This document shows, in pieces, positions 1 through 8,334 of a DNA stretch of 64,000 nt. This stretch comes from Novosphingobium mathurense (GTDB lineage: Bacteria > Pseudomonadota > Alphaproteobacteria > Sphingomonadales > Sphingomonadaceae): NCBI RefSeq assembly GCF_900168325.1, contig NZ_FVZE01000001.1, forward strand, positions 62,001-126,000, given 5' to 3'. The notes beneath the pieces were generated by a model, which was not told where the DNA came from, did no database searches, and was given only the letters and a program-made list of their open reading frames with translations. Position numbers and translations under genes: made by a program. Position 1 is the stretch's first letter, and each line of letters starts with the position of its first letter.

Positions 1-314
1 CCTATCTTGCGAGCGTACCTGGCCCGGCAGACAATCGCCTTCTGGTGATCGCGGGGGTAGGGGACGCCGGTCTCAAGGAAGCCGCGCAACTGGTCGGGAA
101 CCTCGACCAGCTGGAACGTCTGGTGGCCAATCCGGCCAAGTTGCGCAGCGGTTTCGAAGCGCTGTACCGGGTGCGGACGATCGAACACGTCAATGTGGGG
201 GCCACTCCGGTGCTCGACAGGCCGCTGAAATCGGGCGAGATCTGGGACAGTTCCGGCAATGTCGCGCCCTATCGCCCCTTCGACACGAAAGCCGATTCCC
301 CGGCGCCAGAATAA
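1..314 (+). CDS. C-terminal fragment of a winged-helix-family regulator paralogue (5' end outside window)
   Basis: The open frame enters from the left edge and ends at the taa at 312-314, so only about the last 100 residues are visible. The fragment LLVIAGVGDAGLKEA followed later by FEALYRV lines up with MIVLAGIGDSGTNAI and FEALFEV near the C-terminus of the membrane winged-helix protein at 2460-3695, so the two are paralogues. I infer that the missing part carries the same winged-helix and membrane segment. The C-terminal domain itself has no function I recognise. A GTG at 45 would start an 89-residue product, but coding continues upstream of it without a break. Confidence 0.6.
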   Translation, partial: YLASVPGPADNRLLVIAGVGDAGLKEAAQLVGNLDQLERLVANPAKLRSGFEALYRVRTIEHVNVGATPVLDRPLKSGEIWDSSGNVAPYRPFDTKADSPAPE

Positions 315-411
315 AGCCAATGTTGCAGGGGAATGCAGGCTGGCCGGGACCAGAAACAATCCGGCCGCTTTAGCAATTTCGATGAGCCCGCGTGAAAGGC
401 AAATTTCGCTT

Positions 412-1812
412 ATGAATATCGGTAACTCCATGCGCTTCGGTCTTCTTCTTTCCGCGCTTCTTTCCACTGCGGCTCATGCTGACCCGGTCGATGATCTGGT
501 CGCGGCGGAGATGGAGCGCAGCAAGACGCCCGGCGTCGCCATCGCGGTTGTCGACGAAGGTCGTCTGGCGCGGGTGCAGTCCTTCGGACAGGCCGATATA
601 GAGCATGGCGTGCCGGTTCATCCCGATACGATGTTCAAGATCGGCGCCACCGGCATGCAGTTGACCGCGGCAGCCGTCATGCTGTTGGTGGAAGACGGCA
701 AGATCGAACTGGACGCGCCGGTGAAGCGCTACCTGTCGGGAGTGCCCGCCAAGTGGGCCAAGGTAACCGTGCGCCAGTTGCTCGATCACACTTCGGGCCT
801 GCCAGCCACGCCGAATGGCGATTTTCGGGCAGAATATACCAATGCAGAGCTGCTCGACATCATCGGCTCGCAGGACATCAATTCTCCGGCCGGAGCCCGC
901 TGGCGGTTCAGCTATGCCGGATACATCGTGCTTGGCTTCATGATCGAAGAAGTTACCGGCGAACACTGGACGAAGTTCATGGATCGCCGGATCTTCAAAC
1001 CGCTCGGCATGCAATCGGCGCGGGGCATCGACGAAATGGCGATCATCCCCAACCGGTCGACGGGATACGAACTGCGCGAAAAGGGTTTGCGCAATGCGGA
1101 ATGGATCTCCCAGACTGCGAATTCCACGGCCGACGGTTCGCTCTACCTCTCGGTACTCGATTATGCGGCGTGGGCGAATGCCGTTTCACAGCGACGCCTG
1201 CTGAGCGCGAAATCTTGGGACATTCTGGCGAAGAAGGCGAGCCTTGGCGACGGACAGAGCTGCGCATACGTGCCGGGATGGTCGACCGACCGGCAAGGCA
1301 AGCAGGTGACATGGAGCCAGGCAGGCAGCTGGCAGGGTTTCCAGACCTATACCCTGCGGTATCCGGGGCGGGATCTTACCGTTGTGGTCTATGCCAACGG
1401 CGAGAAGGCCGACGCCCGCTACCTCGCGCGGAGTATTGCGGGTTTGACCGATCCTGCGCTTGCAGGCGCGCCGGCCAGCCCGCGCAGCGATGCGGACGCA
1501 AATGTCACGGCCAAGGCCCGCGCACTGATCGAGGCGATTGTTGCCGGTCGCACGACGCAATCCGATTTCGTCGATTTCACCGAGCTCGATTATAACGAAC
1601 TCACGGCGCTTTACGCCGGAATGCTGGGTGAGCTTGGGCCGCTTTCCGATTTTGCGCTGTTCGACCGACCGGCGCAATGCGGTGAAACCCTGTATCGCTA
1701 CCGTGCGCGCTTCGCCAAGGGCGTCGTCGAGATACGCATGGGACTGGCCTCGAACGGTAAGGTCGCCACTCTCGACATCGTTCCGTTGAAGGATTGGAAC
1801 GAGCCGCTTTAG
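412..1812 (+). CDS. Exported serine beta-lactamase/penicillin-binding fold protein lacking the catalytic motifs
   Basis: 466 residues starting at ATG 412, with a signal peptide (MRFGLLLSALLSTAAHA, about residues 7-23), so periplasmic. The fold is that of class C beta-lactamase/D-aminopeptidase-like serine hydrolases, with family landmarks LLDHTSGLP (about 123-131) and RIFKPLGM (193-200). The S-x-x-K motif is A-T-G-M (Ala79, Met82). The Y-x-N motif reads F-S-Y (166-168). The H-x-G motif reads Q-A-G (303-305). All three catalytic elements are therefore lost although the frame is intact, so it is probably a non-hydrolytic binding protein or has a changed chemistry. An in-frame GTG/ATG start further upstream (259) would bury the signal peptide; ATG 430 is an alternative start. 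Confidence 0.85.
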   Translation: MNIGNSMRFGLLLSALLSTAAHADPVDDLVAAEMERSKTPGVAIAVVDEGRLARVQSFGQADIEHGVPVHPDTMFKIGATGMQLTAAAVMLLVEDGKIELDAPVKRYLSGVPAKWAKVTVRQLLDHTSGLPATPNGDFRAEYTNAELLDIIGSQDINSPAGARWRFSYAGYIVLGFMIEEVTGEHWTKFMDRRIFKPLGMQSARGIDEMAIIPNRSTGYELREKGLRNAEWISQTANSTADGSLYLSVLDYAAWANAVSQRRLLSAKSWDILAKKASLGDGQSCAYVPGWSTDRQGKQVTWSQAGSWQGFQTYTLRYPGRDLTVVVYANGEKADARYLARSIAGLTDPALAGAPASPRSDADANVTAKARALIEAIVAGRTTQSDFVDFTELDYNELTALYAGMLGELGPLSDFALFDRPAQCGETLYRYRARFAKGVVEIRMGLASNGKVATLDIVPLKDWNEPL

Positions 1813-1874
1813 GCTTTTCCCCCAGGACGCAGGTCCGCTCCGTTCCCTGTGGACGGGGCGGGTGAGCTGGAGAT

Positions 1875-1899
1875 GGTCGGTGCATTCGATGTGCCGACC
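1875..1899 (+). terminator. Hairpin between convergent genes
   Basis: An 11-bp stem with two G-T pairs (arms 1875-1885 and 1889-1899, 3-nt loop TCG) lies 63 bases after the stop of the serine-hydrolase-like gene and before the convergent thioesterase. No clean T-run follows, so termination is only likely from position. Nothing else is evident in 1813-1999. Confidence 0.4.
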
Positions 1900-1999
1900 G
1901 GCTTTCGTGAATACGCGTGGATCTGTATTCGGTTTCGGCCGGCGTTACCCTGTAAATATCCTGCGCAGCGAGAGCTTGTTCGTCTTGCGCCTTTAGGGT

Positions 2000-2416
2000 T
2001 CAGACGATCGGCAAGAGGTATTGCGTCATCCGCTTGCGTATATCTTCAGGCCAGGGTTCGGATTTCCGAGTCTCAAGGTTCATGCAGACAAGAGTTCCCG
2101 TGGCCCGGAGCCGAACCAGACCCCTTGCGGTGAATACGGCGTCGTAGCAACAACTGCTGCGACCGATCCTGCCGGGCGTGAGCAGTATCGTCAGTTCCTC
2201 GCCAAGGGTGCTGGGTGCCTCCAACTCTGCAGATAGCTGTACGGTAGGAACCCCGATGCCGCGATCCAGGTGCATGGAATTGAAGCTTGCCCCGAGGCCC
2301 CGGGCGAACCAGTCCTCGACCGCAGCATTGAGCATTTCGAAATAGCGGGGATAGAAGACGATCCCGGTGTCATCGATATGGGCGGAACGGATTTGCCCGG
2401 TTGTCCTGAACGTCAT
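2000..2416 (-). CDS. Acyl-CoA thioesterase, 4-hydroxybenzoyl-CoA thioesterase (hotdog) family
   Basis: 138 residues, the usual length of a single hotdog domain. The N-terminal HIDDTGIVFYPRYFE (13-27) is the family signature, in which an Asp (15 or 16) activates the water or forms the acyl-enzyme, followed by the long central helix. Members hydrolyse acyl-CoA thioesters in the cytoplasm; the substrate cannot be read from the sequence. It lies 43 bases downstream of the winged-helix regulator on the same strand and may be co-transcribed with it. Confidence 0.85.
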   Translation of the reverse strand: MTFRTTGQIRSAHIDDTGIVFYPRYFEMLNAAVEDWFARGLGASFNSMHLDRGIGVPTVQLSAELEAPSTLGEELTILLTPGRIGRSSCCYDAVFTARGLVRLRATGTLVCMNLETRKSEPWPEDIRKRMTQYLLPIV

Positions 2417-2459
2417 AACCCGCGTTCCCTCAATCCAAAGACAGGTTCTGCGGTCGAGA

Positions 2460-3695
2460 TCAGTTCAGGGCGTGAACTGAAACGAGGCGCTTTTGGGACG
2501 GGGCACCGCTGCTCCCGGTGACCTCGAACAGAGCCTCGAAGTTGCGCGCACCGCCGATCTTGCGTTTCAACGCAGAAATGACATGTGGTGTCTTCATGAG
2601 GTCGACAATGGCATTGGTTCCACTGTCGCCGATGCCGGCCAGCACGATCATGCGACGCCCGGAGGAACCGGTTCGGACGGCAAGATAGCCGTAGTCCTTT
2701 GCGGATGCCGAACCTTCGCCTCGATAGACCTGGCCCTGGAATTTCCTGCGCTTCGCGACATCGACCAGACCGTCGTAGCCTTCCGGACGGAAGCGGGACT
2801 GGGCAAAGACCCGCGATTCCAGAATTCCAAGCTGTGACAGCCGGCCTACGTAAATGATGTCATGGCTCTCGAGCAGATCGGCACTCAGTGCGGAGACGGG
2901 AACGAGTTGGCCGGTTTCGCCAGTGGCCCCGCCGGTCAGGCCAAGCCTGTCCTGAACTGTCCAGGCAGCTTCGACCGAACCGATGGGCGCAAAGTTCAGA
3001 TCGAAATCGAACAGTTCGTAGAAGGACTCCGGATGGGCTTTCAGATACTCGCTGAAATCGTCGCGCGTCTGGACCTCGGGATTGAGGATCATCCGCCGGA
3101 TACTGCGCTGGTCGGGAGTTTCGGCCAGCAAGCGGCTGTCGCCTACAGCGATCAGCGGCTTGGACAACTTGGCCGCGTCTCCGAGCAGGGCCTGGCGGCT
3201 GCCGCTCTTGCTTGCCGTCGAAATCGAAACCGTCGACCAGAGGCTCCAACCGATGAATGCCACGCAGGCGCAGGCGATGAGGACCAATCCGATGGAGAGG
3301 GCCGGGGGCAGCCCGATCAACCGTCTCAGCCATGCCGGCAGATCGGCGTCGCTGTCCGTAGCCTCGCCGTCTTGCAGAACGATCCGGTATACCCCCTTCG
3401 GAATGACGAGGCGCGGACCTTCTTTGCCGTGATAATAATCGTCGATTCGCTTGCGCAGGCGATGGACATAGACCCGCACGCCCGATCCTGCGGTGGAATC
3501 CAGCATGGCGTCGTTGCCGAAAAGGGCGATGGCAAGCTCGACTTCCTTGGGCGAGCGGTGGTCGCGAGAACGCTCAACCAGGAGATCGAACAGAGCGAGC
3601 TGATTGGATGACCGCCCCTTCGCCAGAACTTCGCGAAATCGTGCGGTTTCAATTTCGTAGGCCGTTTGAGTCTCGTCAGCAGCTTCTGGCTTCAT
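2460..3695 (-). CDS. Membrane-anchored winged-helix transcriptional regulator
   Basis: 411 residues from ATG 3695; a TTG at 3719 could add eight. The N-terminal domain (about 30-108) contains VRVYVHRLRKRIDDYY and LVIPKGVYRIVL, matching winged-helix domains whose recognition helix and C-terminal beta hairpin look like this in alphaproteobacteria. One hydrophobic helix follows at about 131-153. The remaining 250 residues would be periplasmic and match no domain I know; their end is paralogous to the fragment at 1-314. The layout (cytoplasmic DNA-binding domain, single membrane helix, sensor domain) resembles ToxR-type one-component regulators. The divergent spacer upstream carries a 28-bp palindrome (3862-3889). 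Confidence 0.75.
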   Translation of the reverse strand: MKPEAADETQTAYEIETARFREVLAKGRSSNQLALFDLLVERSRDHRSPKEVELAIALFGNDAMLDSTAGSGVRVYVHRLRKRIDDYYHGKEGPRLVIPKGVYRIVLQDGEATDSDADLPAWLRRLIGLPPALSIGLVLIACACVAFIGWSLWSTVSISTASKSGSRQALLGDAAKLSKPLIAVGDSRLLAETPDQRSIRRMILNPEVQTRDDFSEYLKAHPESFYELFDFDLNFAPIGSVEAAWTVQDRLGLTGGATGETGQLVPVSALSADLLESHDIIYVGRLSQLGILESRVFAQSRFRPEGYDGLVDVAKRRKFQGQVYRGEGSASAKDYGYLAVRTGSSGRRMIVLAGIGDSGTNAIVDLMKTPHVISALKRKIGGARNFEALFEVTGSSGAPSQKRLVSVHALN

Positions 3696-3861
3696 TGATC
3701 TGTTGGCCTCGATCCCCAATAGTGCCCCACTACCTGCGGGAGAACCCTTGTAACGTCCCGCAGCCGGTCATGCTGTTACCCCCGTATGGCATAACCGCAA
3801 CGCCTATGTTGCACTGACGCACAGCCTGAGGCCATCGCGTGTGGAGAGTTTAGGCGCAGAT

Positions 3862-3889
3862 CGACATATTTCAATCTTGAAATATGTCG
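3862..3889. promoter_or_regulatory. 28-bp perfect palindrome, candidate operator
   Basis: Two 13-base arms (3862-3874 and 3877-3889) are exact reverse complements around a 2-base centre TC. The arms are AT-rich (CGACATATTTCAA) in a GC-rich genome. It sits in the 393-base spacer between the divergent winged-helix regulator and the sugar dehydrogenase gene. A 2-nt loop is too tight for a terminator, so an operator for a dimeric regulator is the better reading. The rest of the spacer shows no gene. Confidence 0.55.
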
Positions 3890-4088
3890 GCGGGGCAGTT
3901 GCTTTCGGCGCGAGGCAAGCCGGGATTCCGCGTCGCAACCTGAAGCCGGGTGGCAAACCAAACGCTGCGCCGGTATTCGACCCAAGATGCCAAGAAATTG
4001 ACCGACCCTGCAATCAGTCCGCATTCCTCTGAGATACTAGACTGACGCTTTGGGGTCTCGGTGATCGGGCACTGACAGGAGTGGGTGA

Positions 4089-5411
4089 ATGAACGGGTTT
4101 GGCGGCTTGGCGAAGCGGATGCTCAGCGTAGGGAGGCGTTCCGGCTGGCTGGTTCTGTCAGCGGTCGCATCGACACCAGCCATGGCGTCCGGTGTGCCCG
4201 AAGTCGGTTTTCCGGTCGAAGCGCCGGGCCCCGGGCCCTTCACCTTCCCCAGCGCTGAACAGACGTCGGTGAAAGTGGAGATTGTTGCCCGAGGTCTTGT
4301 GAATGTCTTCAGTCTCGCTTTCCTGCCCAATGGGGATGCATTGATCGTGGAGCGCGGTCAGCGGCTGCGCCTGCTGCGGCATGCCACGGGTCCCAATCCG
4401 GAGTTGGTGCCACAGCCTGTTGCCAACGCACCGGAGTATTCCAAAGCCGAGCATCTGAATCCGCTGGACATGATGGGCATTCAGGATGTGAAGCCCGACC
4501 CGGATTTTGCGAAGAACCGGCTGGTGTATTTCACTTACAACCGACCGGACGGCTACGATCCCGTCGAAAAGAGGATCAAGGGCGTCACGGTGCTTGCTCG
4601 GGCCAGGCTCGATGACCTGCGGCTGACCGACATCAAGGATCTCATGGTCGGCGAATCGCTGATTGGGCCCGGCAGCTCGCGGATCATGATCGGTAACGAT
4701 CGGCATATCTACATGTCCGTGGGAGCGCTGAGCGAACGAGATATCGAGAGTTCTCAACGCACCGATAATATTTACGGCAAGGTGCTGCGGGTCGGGTTCG
4801 ACGGCAGCATCCCGGCGGATAATCCGTTCGTCGGGGTCAAGGGCGCGCGGCCCGAAATCTGGACTTACGGGCACCGCGATGCCCTTGGCTTGGCGATCGA
4901 TCCGCAAACCGGCCGTATTGTTGCTTCCGAGCATGGACCGCAGGGCGGCGATGAGCTGAACGTTCTGATCCCGGGCAAGAACTATGGTTGGCCGAACTAC
5001 ACTTACGGGACGCAATACGGCGGTTCGCCCTTGCCATCGGCGCCGGTCGGTGCCGGAACGCAAGGCCCCTTCCTGATCTGGGCACCGGGCATCGCCCCCA
5101 ATGGAATTACCTTCTACACCGGGGCGGCGATGCCCGGCTGGAGCAACAATCTGTTCGTCGCCAGCGCCCGGCGCGGTCAGATCAATGGAACAGGTGCGAT
5201 TATTCGCGTCGTTTTCAACGATCGGCTGGAGGAGATGCGCCAGGAAGTCCTTCTCGATGGCTTGCACCAGCGCTTCAAGGATGTGCGCCAGGGACCGGAT
5301 GGCCTGCTCTATGCCGTGACGGACGAAGAAAATGCCATTGTTGTACGTATCGGACCGGGCGCCGACGCGTCGCAGGGTACCGCGGCTGCGCGAGACGCAG
5401 TCCATCAGTGA
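4089..5411 (+). CDS. PQQ-dependent sugar (glucose/sorbosone) dehydrogenase family protein
   Basis: 440 residues with an N-terminal export signal ending near TPAMASG, so periplasmic. The beta-propeller motifs are YGHRDALGLAIDP and ASEHGPQGGDELN, which carry PQQ- and calcium-binding residues in soluble aldose dehydrogenases. The family oxidises sugar aldehydes or aldoses and passes electrons to a quinone or artificial acceptor. The start is supported by AGGAGTGGGTGA just upstream. It diverges from the winged-helix regulator across the palindrome, which makes that regulator a candidate controller. The substrate is unknown. Confidence 0.85.
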   Translation: MNGFGGLAKRMLSVGRRSGWLVLSAVASTPAMASGVPEVGFPVEAPGPGPFTFPSAEQTSVKVEIVARGLVNVFSLAFLPNGDALIVERGQRLRLLRHATGPNPELVPQPVANAPEYSKAEHLNPLDMMGIQDVKPDPDFAKNRLVYFTYNRPDGYDPVEKRIKGVTVLARARLDDLRLTDIKDLMVGESLIGPGSSRIMIGNDRHIYMSVGALSERDIESSQRTDNIYGKVLRVGFDGSIPADNPFVGVKGARPEIWTYGHRDALGLAIDPQTGRIVASEHGPQGGDELNVLIPGKNYGWPNYTYGTQYGGSPLPSAPVGAGTQGPFLIWAPGIAPNGITFYTGAAMPGWSNNLFVASARRGQINGTGAIIRVVFNDRLEEMRQEVLLDGLHQRFKDVRQGPDGLLYAVTDEENAIVVRIGPGADASQGTAAARDAVHQ

Positions 5412-5468
5412 CCGGGCTAACCCGGTCGTGAACGACGATACGGGCCAGCCAGCGAGCGTTGCGGCGTT

Positions 5469-5508
5469 CAACCCGGACGGCGGGTTGTAAAGGCGCCGCA
5501 CCGCCTTT
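5469..5508. terminator. Two hairpins between convergent genes
   Basis: A 6-bp stem (CAACCC 5469-5474 with GGGTTG 5482-5487) is followed by AAAGGCG/CGCCTTT (5489-5495 and 5502-5508), which has an A-run on one side and a T-run on the other and could act in both directions. A further perfect 7-bp hairpin (5410-5427) overlaps the stop codon of the dehydrogenase gene. Together they separate it from the leftward DJ-1/PfpI gene. Confidence 0.5.
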
Positions 5509-5529
5509 CGCTGCTGGCCTAAGTCCCGG

Positions 5530-6213
5530 TCACGCGGCCTGCAGGGCCTGCGTCAGCGCTTGTGCCGTGGCGGCCGAGGAGGCGGGGTTCTGGCCCGTGA
5601 TCAGCAGGCCGTCGCGCACGACGTGGGGGTGCCAGTCGGGTCCGCTGGAGAACTGACCGCCCTTGGCCTTCAGTTCGTCCTCGACAAGGAAGGGAACGAC
5701 GTCGGTCAGTTCGACGGCGGCTTCTTCGGAGTTGGTGAATCCGGTCACCTTCCTGCCTTCGACCAGCGGCTGGCCGTCGGGCTTGCGTGCGTGGCGCAGG
5801 ACGCCGGGGGCATGGCAGACGAGTGCGACAGGCTTTTGCGCGGCGAGGAAGTCTTCGATCAGGGCGATCGAATGGCTGTCCTCGGCCAGGTCCCAGAGCG
5901 GGCCGTGGCCGCCGGGGTAGAATACCGCGTCGAAGTCTTCGGCCTTCACATCGGCCAGCCGGACGGTTTGCGCCAGCGCGCCCATTGCTTCGGGGTCCGC
6001 TTCGAAGCGGCGAGTCTCGTCGGTCTGGAAGTCGGGCTCGTTGCTCTTGGGGTCGAGCGGGGGGCGGCCGCCCTTGGGCGAGGCCAGGGTGATCTGCGCG
6101 CCGGCCTGCTTGAGCGCATAATAGGGCGCGGCGAGTTCCTCGAGCCAGAAGCCGGTCTTGTGGCCGGTATCGCCGAGTCGATCGTGCGAGGTGAGGACGA
6201 TCAGGACTTTCAT
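5530..6213 (-). CDS. DJ-1/PfpI (Hsp31-like) family protein
   Basis: 227 residues from ATG 6213, chosen because AAGGAG lies directly upstream; longer frames run into the neighbour. The nucleophile elbow LVCHAPGVL places Cys133-His134, the oxyanion side is FYPGGHGPLWD (98-108), and GFWLEE (21-26) supplies the Glu typical of Hsp31 and YhbO-like members. The family includes chaperones, glyoxalase III type lactate-forming enzymes, deglycase candidates and hydratases. It starts 13 bases after the kynureninase-like gene and is third in that leftward operon. A role in tryptophan catabolism is inferred only from context. Confidence 0.8.
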   Translation of the reverse strand: MKVLIVLTSHDRLGDTGHKTGFWLEELAAPYYALKQAGAQITLASPKGGRPPLDPKSNEPDFQTDETRRFEADPEAMGALAQTVRLADVKAEDFDAVFYPGGHGPLWDLAEDSHSIALIEDFLAAQKPVALVCHAPGVLRHARKPDGQPLVEGRKVTGFTNSEEAAVELTDVVPFLVEDELKAKGGQFSSGPDWHPHVVRDGLLITGQNPASSAATAQALTQALQAA

Positions 6214-6226
6214 GGACAACTCCTTG

Positions 6227-7387
6227 CTATGCGCGCGGCAGTCGGGCGAGGGCTTCGATAAGGGCGTCCACGTCGCTTTCATCGTGGTATAGCCCAAGGC
6301 CGATGCGCAGGACTTCGCCTCGCACATCGACGATCACATCCTCGTGACCGAGCGTTTCCTTCCATAGCTGGGCACTGGGATGCGAGAACGCAAGGAAGCG
6401 CGCTTGCGGTCCGGTGCCGGGCGCGTTGAGCAGGGTAGCTGCGGCCAGTGGCGTTTCCCCGATGCGTGCGAGCAGCAGGCGCTTGAGGCTTTCGGTCTTC
6501 GCACTGATCGCCGCGGTATCGAGGCCCTCCTGCGCCAGCATCGCGCGTACCGCGTTGAAGCGGTAGATCCCGGAGGGATCGAAAGTCGCGCCGAGAAAAC
6601 GCCGTGCGTCGCTGGCATATTCGACGCGTCCGGACGGGTCGGACAGGTCGGCGATCTCGGCGTACCATCCGGTGACCTGCGGCCTCTCGCCGAAGCCGGG
6701 CGGGGCGTGCATGATCGCCACGCCTTCGCCGGACATGGCATACTTGTATCCCCCTGCGAGGTAGAACAGCCGGTCGGCAACGCGCGACAGGTCGGTCTGC
6801 GCCGCCATGAAGCCGTGATAGCCGTCGATCACGACCCACGGCCCTTCGGGCCGGGCGAGCTCGGCAAGCCGCTCGAGCCCCGAGAAGACCTGTCCGGTAC
6901 CGAACATGACATGGCTGACCCAGACCAGATCGTGCTCGCCTTTTTGCGCGCGGGCGAGGAAACGGTCCTCGAAGTCCGCCCCGGCGAGGGGGACCGTTTC
7001 CAGTTCGATCACGCCTGCCTCCAGCCAGCGCGCGGCCTGTCGGCGAAAGCTATGAAACTCGCCATCGCTGGCCAGGACCCGCAAGGGACGGCGCGGGTGG
7101 GCCGAGACGATGCGCACGAAGAAATCGTGCGTGTTCTGCGCAAAGACGACGGTGGACGGGGCGGGCAGGTTCAGTTCGGCGGCGACATGACGCTGCGCTT
7201 CGGGCCAGACTTGGCCCATGACCAGCTCCCACTTGCGGTCGGCGAGGGAGGCCGCATCCTGCCAGCAGGCAAGGTGGCCGGCATGCGAGGCATCCGGCCA
7301 CAAGTGGTGCGAATGGGCGGCGAAGTGCAGCCTGCCGGGCGCCGCCCCGAGGGCGCGGCTGAACAGGTGCTTGTGCGAGGTTCCCAT
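6227..7387 (-). CDS. Kynureninase-like PLP-dependent enzyme (class V aminotransferase fold)
   Basis: 386 residues from ATG 7387. The PLP-binding lysine is Lys215 in GGYKYAMSGEG, which resembles the SYKYLN-type site of kynureninase, and Asp188 in VVIDGYHG contacts the pyridine nitrogen. The N-terminal FAAHSHHLWPDA is the substrate-side loop of the kynureninase branch. Kynureninase cleaves kynurenine to anthranilate and alanine. The start is 2 bases after the kynA stop, so the two are very likely translationally linked. It is diverged enough from classical KynU that I leave the symbol empty; a cysteine-desulfurase-like role is less likely given the neighbour. Confidence 0.75.
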   Translation of the reverse strand: MGTSHKHLFSRALGAAPGRLHFAAHSHHLWPDASHAGHLACWQDAASLADRKWELVMGQVWPEAQRHVAAELNLPAPSTVVFAQNTHDFFVRIVSAHPRRPLRVLASDGEFHSFRRQAARWLEAGVIELETVPLAGADFEDRFLARAQKGEHDLVWVSHVMFGTGQVFSGLERLAELARPEGPWVVIDGYHGFMAAQTDLSRVADRLFYLAGGYKYAMSGEGVAIMHAPPGFGERPQVTGWYAEIADLSDPSGRVEYASDARRFLGATFDPSGIYRFNAVRAMLAQEGLDTAAISAKTESLKRLLLARIGETPLAAATLLNAPGTGPQARFLAFSHPSAQLWKETLGHEDVIVDVRGEVLRIGLGLYHDESDVDALIEALARLPRA

Positions 7388-7389
7388 GA

Positions 7390-8178
7390 TTACAGGCTGG
7401 TCCTGAGCGACCAGAGTTCCGGGAAGGCGCGCTTGGTCACGGTAGAGGCGAGATAGGGCACGCCCGATGTCCCGCCGGTGCCGGGCTTGCCGCCGATGAT
7501 GCGGCTGACCGTAAGCACGTGCTTGTGGCGCCAGGTGGACAGGGCATCGTCGATGTCGACCAGCTTTTCGGCGAGCTGGTAGAGGTCCCAGTGGCGGTGC
7601 GGATCGCGGTAGACTTCCAGCCACGCCGCCTCGACCCGGGGCGAGGGTTCGTAAGTCGCGCTGAAATCGCGCTCCAGCGCTTCGGGCGGCAGCGCGAAGC
7701 CGGCGCGGGCGAGCGCGCGGTTGGCCTCGTCCCACAGGCTGGGCTGCCGGAGCGCCTTCTCCATTGCCGCCCGCGCATGGGGGCGGTCGGCCTGGAATTC
7801 GAGATGCCCCGCCTGCTTGAGGCCGAGCAGGAACTCCATCGTGCGGAATTGGTCGGACTGGAAGCCCGAACTGCTCCCCAGCACCGGTCGGAAGGTCGAG
7901 TAGTCGCTTGGCGTCATTGTCGCGAGGACTTCCCAGGCCAGCGTCATGACCGACTGGATGCGGCTCACCCGGGCAAGGCTCTTGTAGGCTTCGATCAGAG
8001 CGTCACGCTGCACCAGGTCGATGGCGAGGTGCAGTTCGGACAGGATCTGCTTGAGCCACAGTTCCTTGGTCTGGTGGATGATGATGAACAACAGCTCGTC
8101 GTGCTCATCCGAGACGGGGTGCTGGGCGGCGAGAAGGTCGTCGAGCGCAAGATAGCGCGCGTAAGTCATGTCAGTCAT
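7390..8178 (-). CDS. kynA: Tryptophan 2,3-dioxygenase
   Basis: 262 residues, normal for bacterial TDO. FIIIHQTKELWLKQ (31-44) carries the distal-pocket His35, and WRHKHVLTV followed by GKPGTGGTSGVPYL forms the proximal haem side and substrate loop. The enzyme inserts O2 into L-tryptophan to give N-formylkynurenine, the first step of the kynurenine pathway. The start at ATG 8178 lacks a strong ribosome site; ATG 8169 is an alternative. It leads the leftward operon with the kynureninase-like gene. No recognisable kynurenine formamidase (kynB) is in the window. Confidence 0.92.
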   Translation of the reverse strand: MTDMTYARYLALDDLLAAQHPVSDEHDELLFIIIHQTKELWLKQILSELHLAIDLVQRDALIEAYKSLARVSRIQSVMTLAWEVLATMTPSDYSTFRPVLGSSSGFQSDQFRTMEFLLGLKQAGHLEFQADRPHARAAMEKALRQPSLWDEANRALARAGFALPPEALERDFSATYEPSPRVEAAWLEVYRDPHRHWDLYQLAEKLVDIDDALSTWRHKHVLTVSRIIGGKPGTGGTSGVPYLASTVTKRAFPELWSLRTSL

Positions 8179-8334
8179 GCTCAGGGTTTGGACCAAGCCC
8201 AACCGGTCCGCAAGCGCAGGGGCTATACCTCGTTTCGCTTGCATTGGCCCGGCACTGGGAGGATCCTCGCGACTCCGGCGCACCGCCACAAGAGCGGGCA
8301 GGATTTCAGGAGATGCAAGCGCGAGGAGAGCGAC

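Noticed and set aside
5530..6213. Protease PfpI as the primary name
   Set aside because: The Glu in GFWLEE and overall pattern fit Hsp31/DJ-1 more broadly, so the specific activity is left open.
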